Origin: Roseateles oligotrophus
GTDB taxonomy: Bacteria; Pseudomonadota; Gammaproteobacteria; Burkholderiales; Burkholderiaceae_C
Length of the DNA: 64,000 bases
Assembly (NCBI RefSeq): GCF_025717515.1
Contig: NZ_JAJIRN010000010.1
Span: 62,001-126,000 of the forward strand
Direction: 5' to 3'
A program made the translations under genes and the position numbers. Positions 8,466 through 17,354 of this stretch are shown in pieces. Numbering within the stretch: position 1 is the first letter of the stretch; the number at the start of each line of letters is the position of its first letter. The notes under the pieces were generated by a model, which was not told the DNA's origin, did no database searches, and was given only the letters and a program-made list of their open reading frames with translations.

Positions 8466-10394
8466 ATGAACGAAAAAGACAAAAACAGCCTTGAAAACGG
8501 CACCGGCCTGGGCCGCCGCCGTTTCATCAACAGCGCCGCGCTGGCCGGCATGAGCTTGGGCGCACTGGCTTGCACCGACAAGTCGAGCACCGCCGTGGCG
8601 CCGGCCGCCTCCGGCGCCGCACCCGCCACCCACACCGGTGGCGCCGGCAGTGCTGCGCACCTGAAGCCGGGCGAGCTGGATACCTATTACGGCCTCTGGA
8701 GCGGCGGCCACACCGGCGATATGCGCGTGCTGGGCCTGCCGTCCGGCCGCGAGATCACCCGCATTCCTTGCTTCGTGCCGGATGCGCTGGTCGGCTGGGG
8801 CCACACCAATGAGTCCAAGAAGATCATGGGCACCAAGGCCGACGGCAGCCTGCGCTACAGCGTCGCGGACACCCACCACACCCATGCCTCCTACAAAGAC
8901 GGCAACTACGACGGCCGCTACGCCTGGATCAACGACAAGATCAACAGCCGCATCGCGCGCATCCGGCTCGACTACTTCGTCTGCGACAAGATCACCGAGC
9001 TGCCCAATGTGCAGGGCTTCCACGGCATCTTTCCGGACAAGGCCGACCCGGTCGACCCCAAGATCAACTACACCACCCGGGTCTTCTGCGGCGGTGAGTT
9101 CTCGACCCCGCTGCCCAATATCGGCTCGGACGACGCCAGCACCTATCGCTCGCTGTTCACCTGCGTCGATGCCGAGAGCATGGAAGTGCGCTGGCAAGTG
9201 CTGATCGACGGCAACTGCGACCTCACCGCCACTTCTTATGACGGCAAGCTGGCGGCGACCAACCAGTACAACACCGAGATGGGTGCCAAGTACGAGGACA
9301 TGATGTCCGCCGAGCGCGACGCCTGCCTGTTCTTCAACATCGCCCGCATCGAAGAAGCCGTCAAGGCCGGCAAGTTCAAGACCTATGGCGACTCCAAGGT
9401 GCCGGTGGTGGACGGCACCCATGCCGCCAACAAGGACGCCAAGACCGCGCTGACCGCCTATGTCTCGGTGCCCAAGAACCCGCACGGCGTCAACGCCAGC
9501 CCGGACGCCAAGTACTTCATCTGCGCCGGCAAGCTCTCGCCCACCGGCACCATCATCGAGCTCGCCAAGGTGCTTGATTACTTCGACGGCAAGCTGGACT
9601 CCGCCGACAAGGCCATCGTGGCCGAGGTCGAGCTGGGTCTGGGCCCCTTGCACACCGCCTTTGACGGTCGCGGCAATGCCTACACCACGCTGTTCCTGGA
9701 CAGCCAGGTGGTCAAGTGGAACCTCGAAGCCGCGATCAAGTTCCACGCCGGCGACAAGAGCGCCAAGTACGTGGTCGACCGCATCGACGTGCAATACCAG
9801 CCGGGCCACCTGAACGCTTCGCAGTCGGAAACGCGCGCCGCGGACGGCAAGTATCTGGCCGTGGGTTGCAAGTTCTCCAAGGATCGCTTCCTGCCGGTCG
9901 GCCCGCTGCACCCGGAGAACGAGCAGTTGATCGACATCTCCGGCGACAAGATGGTCTTGATGGCCGACCACCCGGTGCGCGGCGAGCCGCATGACTTCAT
10001 CATCTTCAAGCGCGAACTGCTGAGCCCCAAGCAGGTCTACAACCTCGACGACTTCCCCAACGCCATCAAGGACCCGAAAGACTCGGGCGTGTTCCGCAAG
10101 GGCAACAAGGTCGAGGTCAAGATGACCAGCCAGGCGCCGGCCTTCAGCCTGCGTGACTTCAAGGTCAAGAAGGGCGACATCGTCACGCTGACGCTGACCA
10201 ACCTGGACAAGATCGAAGACCTGACGCACGGCTTTGCGATCCCCAAGCACAACGTCAACTTCATCGTCAATCCGCAAGAGACCGCCTCGGTCACCTTTGT
10301 GGCCGACAAGCCCGGTGTGTACTGGTGCTATTGCACCCACTTCTGCCACGCTTTGCATTTGGAAATGCGTACGCGGATGATCGTCGAGGCCTAA
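8466..10394 (+). CDS. nosZ: Nitrous oxide reductase, clade I type
   Basis: Periplasmic multicopper enzyme reducing N2O to N2. 642 residues with a Tat signal (GRRRFINSAALAG) typical of clade I. All seven CuZ histidines can be placed: two in DTHHTHAS, and one each in NVQGFHGI, KNPHGVNAS, LGPLHTAF, YQPGHLNAS and GEPHDFI. CuA ligands: His in DLTHGF, then C623, C627, H631 and M634 in the C-terminal cupredoxin domain. Oddities: residue 625, usually Trp in CxWFCH, is His (CTHFCH), and 621 is an extra Cys (YWCYC). The start ATG at 8466 has GAGGA at 5 nt, preferred over the ATG at 8454. First gene of the nosZRDFYL run. Confidence 0.97.
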   Translation: MNEKDKNSLENGTGLGRRRFINSAALAGMSLGALACTDKSSTAVAPAASGAAPATHTGGAGSAAHLKPGELDTYYGLWSGGHTGDMRVLGLPSGREITRIPCFVPDALVGWGHTNESKKIMGTKADGSLRYSVADTHHTHASYKDGNYDGRYAWINDKINSRIARIRLDYFVCDKITELPNVQGFHGIFPDKADPVDPKINYTTRVFCGGEFSTPLPNIGSDDASTYRSLFTCVDAESMEVRWQVLIDGNCDLTATSYDGKLAATNQYNTEMGAKYEDMMSAERDACLFFNIARIEEAVKAGKFKTYGDSKVPVVDGTHAANKDAKTALTAYVSVPKNPHGVNASPDAKYFICAGKLSPTGTIIELAKVLDYFDGKLDSADKAIVAEVELGLGPLHTAFDGRGNAYTTLFLDSQVVKWNLEAAIKFHAGDKSAKYVVDRIDVQYQPGHLNASQSETRAADGKYLAVGCKFSKDRFLPVGPLHPENEQLIDISGDKMVLMADHPVRGEPHDFIIFKRELLSPKQVYNLDDFPNAIKDPKDSGVFRKGNKVEVKMTSQAPAFSLRDFKVKKGDIVTLTLTNLDKIEDLTHGFAIPKHNVNFIVNPQETASVTFVADKPGVYWCYCTHFCHALHLEMRTRMIVEA

Positions 10395-10464
10395 GCCGCT
10401 GAGACCCAGGCAGCGCGCGGACTCGAGCCCCGCCGCTGCCTCCCCTGCACGTCAGAAAGAGTAG

Positions 10465-13095
10465 ATGAAATTGCAATGTCGGAACTTGGCGGCCAAGGTA
10501 GATTTCTACCTGGCCGCATTTCTTTTTTTACTGCTGAATCTCTGCGCGCACACCGCACAGGCGGGCGCTTACGAGGCCCAGTTGCCAGCCGACCTGCACA
10601 CCGCCAAGGACATGTGCGCCATCCTGCCTTGCGCCGCCGTTTTCCCCGGCGCCAAGAGCTTCTCCGAGCGCCTCGGCTCGCCGCCCTATGTCGAGGCCTA
10701 CGGCGAGCCGCAGCCCGACGGCAAGAAGGCGCTGCTCGGCTATGTGATGCTGTCCACCGACATCACCGACACGCCCGCCTACTCGGGCAAGCCGGTGGTC
10801 ACGCTGATTGGCATGGACCGAACGGGCCATTTCGTCGGCACCCAGGTGCTCAAGCATTCCGAGCCGATCCTGCTGCTGGGCATCCCCGAATCGGCGCTGC
10901 TGAAATTCAATGCGCAATACCTCGGCAAGTCGGTCGCCGACAAGATCGAGGTCGGCCAGTCACGCCCCGATGAAGGCGTGCTGGGCCTGGACGCGATCTC
11001 GGGCGCCACCGTCACCGTGATCGCCCAGAACCAAGTCATGCTGGCCTCGGGCCAGGCGGTGGCGCGTCAGGTCGGCATCCTGGCGCCAACCCTGCGTGAG
11101 CCCGCCAACTATGCGGGCAAGGGTCAGGTCTACAGCTGGGCCGAGTTGGTCAAACTCGGCGCCGTGCAAACCTTGCGAGTCAAGCCGGAGCAGGTCGGGC
11201 TGGAGCGTAGCGCGGAGCCCTTCATCGAACTCTGGTTCGGAGACCTGAATCACCCCGATGTCGGCAGCAGCCTGATCGGCGCCCACAGCTGGCAAAAACT
11301 GCATGCGCAATTGAAGCCGGGCGAGCATGCCTTCTTCGTCGTGCGCAGCGCCGGCATCGAGTCCTTCAAGGGCTCGGGCTTTGTGCGCGGCGGGCTCTAT
11401 GACCGCGTGCAGGTCAAGCAAGGCGCGGACAGTTTCACCTTCCGCGACCTCGACTATCTGAACCTCTACGGCCTCGAAGCGGCCGGTGCGCCGAGCTTCA
11501 ATGAGTCGGCGATCTTCATCATCCGCGGTAAATCATTCTCGGCCGCCTATCCTTGGAAATTATCCTTCCTCGGCAACCGCGTCGACCGCGCCACGGGCAC
11601 GCGCAGCTTCACCAGTTTCGACGCCAAGATCTGGCTCGATGACAGCCTTTTGCAAGGCGGCCGCCCGGCTCTGCAGGAAGCCGCCGCGCCTTGGGTGCAG
11701 GTGTGGAAGACGCGCGCGGTCGAGATCAGTCTGTTCGTCGCCTTGCTTCTGATGGTGACCGTGGTCTACGCCTTGCGCGAAAAGCTGACGCGGATGTCCA
11801 CGCACAAGAACAAATGGCCGGTCAACGCCTTCAAGTACAGCGCCTGGGCGCTGAGCATCGGCTTTGTCGGCTTCGGTGCGATGGCGCAGCCCTCGATCAC
11901 GCAGGTGTTGACCTGGTTCCACTCGCTGCTCTTCCAGTGGACCTGGTCGCTGTTCCTGACCGACCCCTTCATCTTCGTGTTCTGGATCTTCATCATCCTG
12001 ACCGTCTTCCTGTTCGGCCGTGGCCTGTTCTGCGGCTGGATGTGCCCGTTCGGTTCGCTCTCGGAGGCGATCTACAAGCTCGGCGAGAAGATCGGCCTGA
12101 AGCGCTTCCAGGGCCATCTGCCGGCGGCATGGCATCACCGCCTCAAATGGGTCAAGTACTCGATCTTCTTCGGCCTGTTGACGGTGTCGATGTTCTCGAT
12201 GGGGCTGGCCGAAATCCTCGCCGAGGTCGAACCGTTCAAGACCACCTTCCTGGTCGGCATCACGCACCGGGCCTGGCCTTATGGTCTGTTCGTGTGCCTG
12301 ATCCTCGGCAGCTCGCTGTTCATCGAGCGGCCCTATTGCAAATACATCTGCCCGCTCGGCGCGGCGCTGGCCATGCCCAGCACCTTCCGCTGGTTCGGTC
12401 TCAAGCGCAAGCAAGACTGCAACAGTTGCAAGGCCTGCGCGGTCGGCTGCGGCTCGCTGGCAATCGATGCGGCCGGCCGCATCGACCATCGCGAATGCCT
12501 GCATTGCCTGGATTGCATGATTCTCTATACCGATACGAAAGGCTGCCCGCCCTTGGCCAAGGAGCGCAAGCGGCGCGAGCGCGACGGGCTCTTGATCACG
12601 CCGATCGGGCGCGATGGCTATTACATTCCGATCGAGCCGCTGGTGATGATGAATCCCAAGGTCGCTAACGGCCCAGATCCCCGCATGCCGACCGATCCGG
12701 TCGCGCCAAGCCACAAGGCCGGCGCCAAAGGCCTGAGCTGGCTCTGGCAAGAGCTGGTCGACCACCTCTGGCCCTGGAGTCGCGACAACTGGAAAACCCA
12801 GAAGGCGCTGCAATTCGCCGGCTTCTCGCTGGCTATCGCTGCCACGCTGGCCTGGGTGCTGGCAGGCACCGGCCGGCTGTCGCAAAGCGCCATTTTGAGC
12901 TGGTGGTTCGGCTGGAGCGTCTATGAGGTCTTGATCCGCCTGTCGGGTAAGCGCTATGTCAAGGACGGCCCTTGGTGGCAGGCGAATTACCGTTATGCCA
13001 ATGTGATGGACATGCTCAGCTATGTCGGCTTCAAGAACCTCTTGATCGGCGCCGTGCTGTTCCTGAGTCTGAAGACGCTGGGGCTGCTGCTATGA
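10465..13095 (+). CDS. nosR: NosR, membrane flavo-iron-sulfur protein for N2O respiration
   Basis: Supplies electrons to and is needed for maturation of NosZ. 876 residues: signal sequence; periplasmic FMN-binding domain with the covalent flavinylation motif SGATVT; five to seven membrane segments from about residue 415; the paired motifs CGWMCPFGS and YCKYICPLGA; and a cytoplasmic ferredoxin-like segment (CNSCKACAVGC and CLHCLDCM). The C-terminus has further hydrophobic helices. SGATVT is the expected substrate site of the ApbE encoded at 6642-7703. The stop overlaps the nosD start (ATGA). Confidence 0.96.
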   Translation: MKLQCRNLAAKVDFYLAAFLFLLLNLCAHTAQAGAYEAQLPADLHTAKDMCAILPCAAVFPGAKSFSERLGSPPYVEAYGEPQPDGKKALLGYVMLSTDITDTPAYSGKPVVTLIGMDRTGHFVGTQVLKHSEPILLLGIPESALLKFNAQYLGKSVADKIEVGQSRPDEGVLGLDAISGATVTVIAQNQVMLASGQAVARQVGILAPTLREPANYAGKGQVYSWAELVKLGAVQTLRVKPEQVGLERSAEPFIELWFGDLNHPDVGSSLIGAHSWQKLHAQLKPGEHAFFVVRSAGIESFKGSGFVRGGLYDRVQVKQGADSFTFRDLDYLNLYGLEAAGAPSFNESAIFIIRGKSFSAAYPWKLSFLGNRVDRATGTRSFTSFDAKIWLDDSLLQGGRPALQEAAAPWVQVWKTRAVEISLFVALLLMVTVVYALREKLTRMSTHKNKWPVNAFKYSAWALSIGFVGFGAMAQPSITQVLTWFHSLLFQWTWSLFLTDPFIFVFWIFIILTVFLFGRGLFCGWMCPFGSLSEAIYKLGEKIGLKRFQGHLPAAWHHRLKWVKYSIFFGLLTVSMFSMGLAEILAEVEPFKTTFLVGITHRAWPYGLFVCLILGSSLFIERPYCKYICPLGAALAMPSTFRWFGLKRKQDCNSCKACAVGCGSLAIDAAGRIDHRECLHCLDCMILYTDTKGCPPLAKERKRRERDGLLITPIGRDGYYIPIEPLVMMNPKVANGPDPRMPTDPVAPSHKAGAKGLSWLWQELVDHLWPWSRDNWKTQKALQFAGFSLAIAATLAWVLAGTGRLSQSAILSWWFGWSVYEVLIRLSGKRYVKDGPWWQANYRYANVMDMLSYVGFKNLLIGAVLFLSLKTLGLLL

Positions 13096-14351
13096 GACTG
13101 CTGGCCCTGCTCTTGCTCTTGCTCGGTGCGGCGCTCGGCGCGCAGGCCGCGACCGTTCGCGTCGCGCCGGGTGCGGCCCTGCAACAAGCGATAGACAGCG
13201 CACAGCCAGGAGATACCGTCGAAATCGAACGTGGCCATTATCTCGGCAACTTCACCGTCGACAAGGCGCTGACGCTGCGCGGCATCAATCGCCCGACGCT
13301 GAGCGGCGGCAACCAGGGCGACACGATTCGCGTCACCGCGCCGGACGTGACGATTGAAGGCCTGATCGTGCGCGACTCGGGCGCCAGCCTGAAGGATCAG
13401 AACGCCGGCATCTATCTGCGCCCCGGCGCCCACCGCGCCGTGGTGCGCCATAACGACCTGACCTACAACCTGTTCGGCCTGTGGATAGAGAAAGCCAATG
13501 ATGTGCGCATCGAGCACAACATCATCACCGGCAAGCGCGAGCTCAACAGCTCGCAGCGCGGCAACGGCATCCAGCTCTACAACACCGACGGCGCCCGCAT
13601 CACCGGCAACAATATCGGCTTCGTCCGCGATGCGCTCTATGTGGACGTTAGCCATCACGCGATCTTCAAGGGCAACAAGCTGCACCACAGCCGCTACGGC
13701 AGCCACTACATGAACTCCTACTACAACCTGTGGGAGGACAACGACAGCTATTACAACCGTGGCGGCCTGGCGCTGATGGAAGTGCGCAACCAGATCGTGC
13801 GCGGCAACCGCACCTGGGGCAATAGCGACCACGGCATCATGCTGCGCACGCTGCAGGACTCGGTGGTCGAGAACAATGTGATCGCCGGCAATAACCGCGG
13901 CTTCTTCATCTACGACGTCGAGTACGCGACGCTCAAGGGCAATCTGGTGGTGGACAACCATGTCGGCGTGCACCTGTCGGCCGGCTCGACCCGCAATATC
14001 GTCGAGGGCAATGACTTCATCGGCAACCGCGAGCAGATCCGCTATGTCGGCGCGCGGGATGAAACTTGGGGAAAAAACTCGGGCAATCATTGGAGCAACT
14101 ACCTCGGCTGGGACCGCAATGGCGACGGCGTCGGCGATGTGCCCTATGAAGCTAACGACATGGTCGACCGGCTGAGCTGGCGCCATCCGAGCGTCAAGCT
14201 GCTGATGGCCAGCCCCGCGATACAGGCGCTGCGCCTGGTCGGTCAACAATTTCCGGTCTTGCGTGTGCCCACGGTGGTCGATCCGGCCCCGCGCATGCAG
14301 CCCAGCAACAAGCAATGGTATGAATGGCGTGACAAACATTTCCAACGATGA
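13092..14351 (+). CDS. nosD: NosD, periplasmic beta-helix copper maturation protein
   Basis: Works with the NosFY ABC transporter and NosL to assemble the copper centres of NosZ. 419 residues: Sec signal (MRLLALLLLLLGAALGAQA) followed by a right-handed parallel beta-helix of CASH/NosD repeats, with recurrent G-N-x-I and N-N steps such as ITGNNIGFV and VENNVIAGNN. The ATG at 13092 overlaps the nosR stop by 4 bp and gives a clean signal peptide. An in-frame ORF extension back to 12972 is nosR sequence in another frame. Confidence 0.95.
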   Translation: MRLLALLLLLLGAALGAQAATVRVAPGAALQQAIDSAQPGDTVEIERGHYLGNFTVDKALTLRGINRPTLSGGNQGDTIRVTAPDVTIEGLIVRDSGASLKDQNAGIYLRPGAHRAVVRHNDLTYNLFGLWIEKANDVRIEHNIITGKRELNSSQRGNGIQLYNTDGARITGNNIGFVRDALYVDVSHHAIFKGNKLHHSRYGSHYMNSYYNLWEDNDSYYNRGGLALMEVRNQIVRGNRTWGNSDHGIMLRTLQDSVVENNVIAGNNRGFFIYDVEYATLKGNLVVDNHVGVHLSAGSTRNIVEGNDFIGNREQIRYVGARDETWGKNSGNHWSNYLGWDRNGDGVGDVPYEANDMVDRLSWRHPSVKLLMASPAIQALRLVGQQFPVLRVPTVVDPAPRMQPSNKQWYEWRDKHFQR

Positions 14352-15273
14352 AAGAGCCGGGGCTGCAATAGAGCTGCGGTCCGTCAGCAAAACCTACGGC
14401 GCCATCCAGGCCGTGGACGGCGTTGACCTGCGCGTTGAGCGCGGCGAGATCTTCGGCCTGATCGGCCATAACGGCGCCGGCAAAAGCACCTTGTTCAAGA
14501 TGATGCTGGGGCTAACGCCGGCCAGCAGCGGTGAGATTTTGATCAACGGCGGCTCGGTCGCCGGCAAGGGCTTTCGCGCGACCCGCCGATCTTTGGGCTA
14601 TCTGCCCGAGAACGTGGTGCTGTACGACAACCTCAGCGGCTTGGAGACGCTCAAGTTCTTCGCCAAGCTCAAGGGCGCCGATCTCAAACAATGCGCACCG
14701 ACGCTGGAACGCGTTGGCCTGGCCCATGCCGGCAGCCGCCCCTTGCGCGAATATTCCAAAGGCATGCGGCAGCGGCTCGGCTTCGCGCAGGCCTTGCTGG
14801 GCAAGCCGCAGGTCTTGTTTCTGGACGAGCCGACCAATGGCCTGGACCCGCAGGCGATCCGCGATTTCTATCTGATCTTGCGCGAGCTGCGCGATTGCGG
14901 TGTGACTATTCTGATCACCTCGCATATCCTGGCCGAGCTGCAGGAGCGGGTCGACCGTCTGGCCATCATGGTGGCCGGCCGCATCCAGGCCTTGGGCACC
15001 GTGCAAGGTCTGCGCGAGCAGCAGCAAGCCCCTTTGCAGATTGAGCTGCGCCTGAGCGAGGTGGACGCGGTATTCGCCCGCCAATCGCTGAGCGAACTGA
15101 GCGGCGTCTCATGCAGCAGTTCAACGCTTGGCCTGAGCGTCAACTGCCCCCGCGAGGCCAAGCTGGCGGTGTTGGGCGTCGCCACCGGCCTGGGCGCCAG
15201 GCTGTTGGACCTGAGCATCACCGAGCCCTCGCTCGAGGATCTCTTCTTTGAACTCGGCAAGGCCCAGAACTAG
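14320..15273 (+). CDS. nosF: NosF, ABC transporter ATPase
   Basis: ATP-binding subunit that energises NosDFY during CuZ assembly. Walker A GHNGAGKST, signature YSKGMRQRLGF, Walker B VLFLDEPTNGLD, and switch His in ITSHILAE. 317 residues, with the usual variable C-terminal domain of copper/ABC-2 type ATPases. The start is uncertain: the ATG at 14320 (MNGVTNISND) overlaps nosD by 32 bp and lacks a good Shine-Dalgarno sequence; a GTG at 14329 is the alternative. Confidence 0.93.
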   Translation: MNGVTNISNDERAGAAIELRSVSKTYGAIQAVDGVDLRVERGEIFGLIGHNGAGKSTLFKMMLGLTPASSGEILINGGSVAGKGFRATRRSLGYLPENVVLYDNLSGLETLKFFAKLKGADLKQCAPTLERVGLAHAGSRPLREYSKGMRQRLGFAQALLGKPQVLFLDEPTNGLDPQAIRDFYLILRELRDCGVTILITSHILAELQERVDRLAIMVAGRIQALGTVQGLREQQQAPLQIELRLSEVDAVFARQSLSELSGVSCSSSTLGLSVNCPREAKLAVLGVATGLGARLLDLSITEPSLEDLFFELGKAQN

Positions 15274-15274
15274 T

Positions 15275-16090
15275 ATGGAACTCAGTCAAATCCTGACCCT
15301 GGCGGCCAAAGAATTCCGCGACCGCATGCGCAACCGCTGGGTCTTGGCGGTGGCGCTGGTGTTCACCGCCTTCTCGCTGGTGATCACCTATTTCGGCGGC
15401 GCCAGCAGCGGCCAAGTCGGCCCGCGCTCGATCGAATTCATCATCGCCAGCCTGGTCAGCCTGGTGATTTATCTGATCCCCTTGATCGCGCTGCTGCTCG
15501 GCTTTGATGCCATTGTTGGAGAGCGCGAACGCGGCTCGCTCGACCTGCTCTTGGCCCTGCCCATCACCAAGCTGGAACTGCTCTTGGGCAAATACCTGGG
15601 CCTGGCCGCTGCGCTGACCTTGTCGACGCTGGGCGGCTTTGCGCTGGTCGCCGGGCTCTTGTACAGCCAATTCGGCTGGGCCGGCCTGTTCCATTACCTC
15701 GGCTTTATGTTCAGCAGCACGCTCTTGGGCCTGGCCTTTCTGAGCCTGGCGGTCTTGCTGTCGGTCTTGAGCCGCGAGCGCACCCGCGCCTCCGGCATGG
15801 CCATCGCCTTGTGGTTCTTCTTTGTGCTGGTGTTTGACCTGTTATTGCTCGGCGCCTTGGTCGCCAGCAGCGGCGACTTTGGCGGCGAGGCCTTGGCCTA
15901 TCTGCTGCTGCTCAACCCGGCCGATGTGTTCCGCATTCTCAATATTTTTTCGCTCGACGATATGCGCCGCCTCTACGGCCTCGCCAGCATCGTGCCGCCC
16001 GCCTTGGCCAAGCCCTGGTTGATGGCGCTGGTGATGGGGGCCTGGATTGTTGTGCCGCTCGCCTTGGCTCGCTGGAGATTCAAAACATGA
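15275..16090 (+). CDS. nosY: NosY, ABC transporter permease
   Basis: Membrane subunit of NosDFY. 271 residues, six hydrophobic helices, and the conserved family segment GERERGSLDLLLALPI between the early helices. The ATG at 15275 follows the nosF stop by one base and its own stop overlaps nosL, so translation is coupled. An ABC-2 type permease of the NosY family is unambiguous in this context. Confidence 0.94.
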   Translation: MELSQILTLAAKEFRDRMRNRWVLAVALVFTAFSLVITYFGGASSGQVGPRSIEFIIASLVSLVIYLIPLIALLLGFDAIVGERERGSLDLLLALPITKLELLLGKYLGLAAALTLSTLGGFALVAGLLYSQFGWAGLFHYLGFMFSSTLLGLAFLSLAVLLSVLSRERTRASGMAIALWFFFVLVFDLLLLGALVASSGDFGGEALAYLLLLNPADVFRILNIFSLDDMRRLYGLASIVPPALAKPWLMALVMGAWIVVPLALARWRFKT

Positions 16091-16620
16091 AGACAAACAT
16101 CAATCGCCGTCGTTCACTCTTGCTGTTCGCGGCCGCCACAGCCATCGCACTCGGCGGCTGCGGCCGCCAGGACGAGGCCAAGCCGCTGGTGGCGCTCGAG
16201 ATCGACCCGCGCACCACCTGCGATCTTGACGGCATGCTCTTGGCCGATTACCCCGGCCCGAAGGCACAGATCCACTTTGTCGGCGTGGCTGCACCGATGT
16301 TCTTCTGCGACACGGTCGAGTTGTTCAACACCCTGTTGCGGCCCGAGCAGGTGCGCGCCATTGCCGGCGTATTTGTGCAGGACATGGGCAAGGCTGATTG
16401 GGAACAACCGCGTGGCCATTGGATAGACGCCAAGACCGGCATCTACGTCTTGGGCAGCAAACGCCATGGCTCGATGGGGCCGACCATCGCCAGCTTCGCG
16501 CAAGAGGCCGAAGCGCAGGCCTTCGCCAAGCAATGGGGCGGCCGCGTGCTGCGCTACGCCGAGATCAAGCCCGAGATGGTGGACCTCAGCGGCGGCGCGC
16601 TGCACGACAGCAAGATGTAG
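16087..16620 (+). CDS. nosL: NosL, copper chaperone lipoprotein
   Basis: Delivers Cu(I) for NosZ maturation. 177 residues, lipobox ALGGC near residue 25, then the family signature DYPGPKAQIHF and a FFCDTVELF segment, plus Met-rich GSKRHGSMGP. The first motif is CDLDGM, where many homologues have a second Cys (CxxCGM). It shares an ATGA overlap with nosY and is followed 6 bp later by a second NosL-like gene that keeps CPVCGM. Confidence 0.9.
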   Translation: MKTNINRRRSLLLFAAATAIALGGCGRQDEAKPLVALEIDPRTTCDLDGMLLADYPGPKAQIHFVGVAAPMFFCDTVELFNTLLRPEQVRAIAGVFVQDMGKADWEQPRGHWIDAKTGIYVLGSKRHGSMGPTIASFAQEAEAQAFAKQWGGRVLRYAEIKPEMVDLSGGALHDSKM

Positions 16621-16626
16621 GGCTGG

Positions 16627-17259
16627 ATGTTGAATTTCTGTTCGCCCTCGGCGCCAGGGCTCGGCCGGTTCGGGCGCTTGGCCTGGGCGTCATTGCTGAC
16701 GCTGGCCTTGGCCGGCAGCTTGCAGCTGCTGCCCGGTCGTCCCTCGGTTCCGGCCGAGGCGCCACCCGGCGATGTCTGCCTGGTCGCGCCGCCTACCCCT
16801 TACGACCCGCGCTCAGGCTTGGATCTATTGGCGGCGCGCGCAGTGCCGCCGCATGCCCGTTGCCCGGTCTGCGGCATGTTCCCGGCGCGCTCGCTTGAGT
16901 GGGCCGCGCAAGTGATCTTTGCCGACAACGGTGAGGCCCAGTTCTTCGACTCGCCGCTGTCGCTGTTCATCTATCTGCAGGATGTGGCCCGCTTCAGCCG
17001 GGGCCGCAACGCCGCCGAGATCGGCGCCAGCTATGTGACCGACGCCTCCAGCGGCGCCTTGATCAGGGCCGAGACCGCCATCTATGTGCAGGGCTCCGAC
17101 GCGCTCGGCCCGATGCGCGCCGGCAACCTGCCGGCCTTTGCGGATGCCGCCGGCGCGCAGGCTTTTGCAGACAAACGCGGCGGGGCCTTGCTGCGCTTCG
17201 AGCAGATCGATGCCAAGCTGCTGACTCGCATGGACGCACGCGGGCCTCATCGGCATTGA
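16627..17259 (+). CDS. Second NosL-family protein
   Basis: 210 residues. One hydrophobic N-terminal segment (about 18-35) acts as a signal or anchor; there is no clear lipobox. The NosL core follows: RCPVCGMFPAR, AQVIFADNGEAQFFDSPLSLF and YVTDASSG, and the end is GPHRH. It differs greatly from the upstream NosL, so the pair is probably an old duplication or a NosL plus partner rather than a recent tandem copy. A periplasmic copper-handling role is inferred from family and context. Confidence 0.82.
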   Translation: MLNFCSPSAPGLGRFGRLAWASLLTLALAGSLQLLPGRPSVPAEAPPGDVCLVAPPTPYDPRSGLDLLAARAVPPHARCPVCGMFPARSLEWAAQVIFADNGEAQFFDSPLSLFIYLQDVARFSRGRNAAEIGASYVTDASSGALIRAETAIYVQGSDALGPMRAGNLPAFADAAGAQAFADKRGGALLRFEQIDAKLLTRMDARGPHRH

Positions 17260-17354
17260 TCCCCCAATCCCGGCAGCCCGCACAACAGCCCCCATTTCCC
17301 GCAAATGATCGCCCGCTCGGCGGTCGGCGGCACCGGCCTGCCTAAGATGGCGCC

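Noticed and set aside
8265-10358. 697-codon open frame on the minus strand opposite nosZ
   Set aside because: It mirrors nosZ codons, is dominated by Val/Gly/Ala/Asp without domain motifs, and nosZ itself is fully conserved.
11560-12885. 441-codon minus-strand frame opposite nosR
   Set aside because: Antisense shadow of a clearly conserved gene; low-complexity Gln/Glu/Arg/Ala composition and no motifs.
13020-14390. 456-codon minus-strand frame opposite nosD
   Set aside because: Val/Ala/His/Asp-rich antisense translation of the NosD repeats, with no family match recognised.
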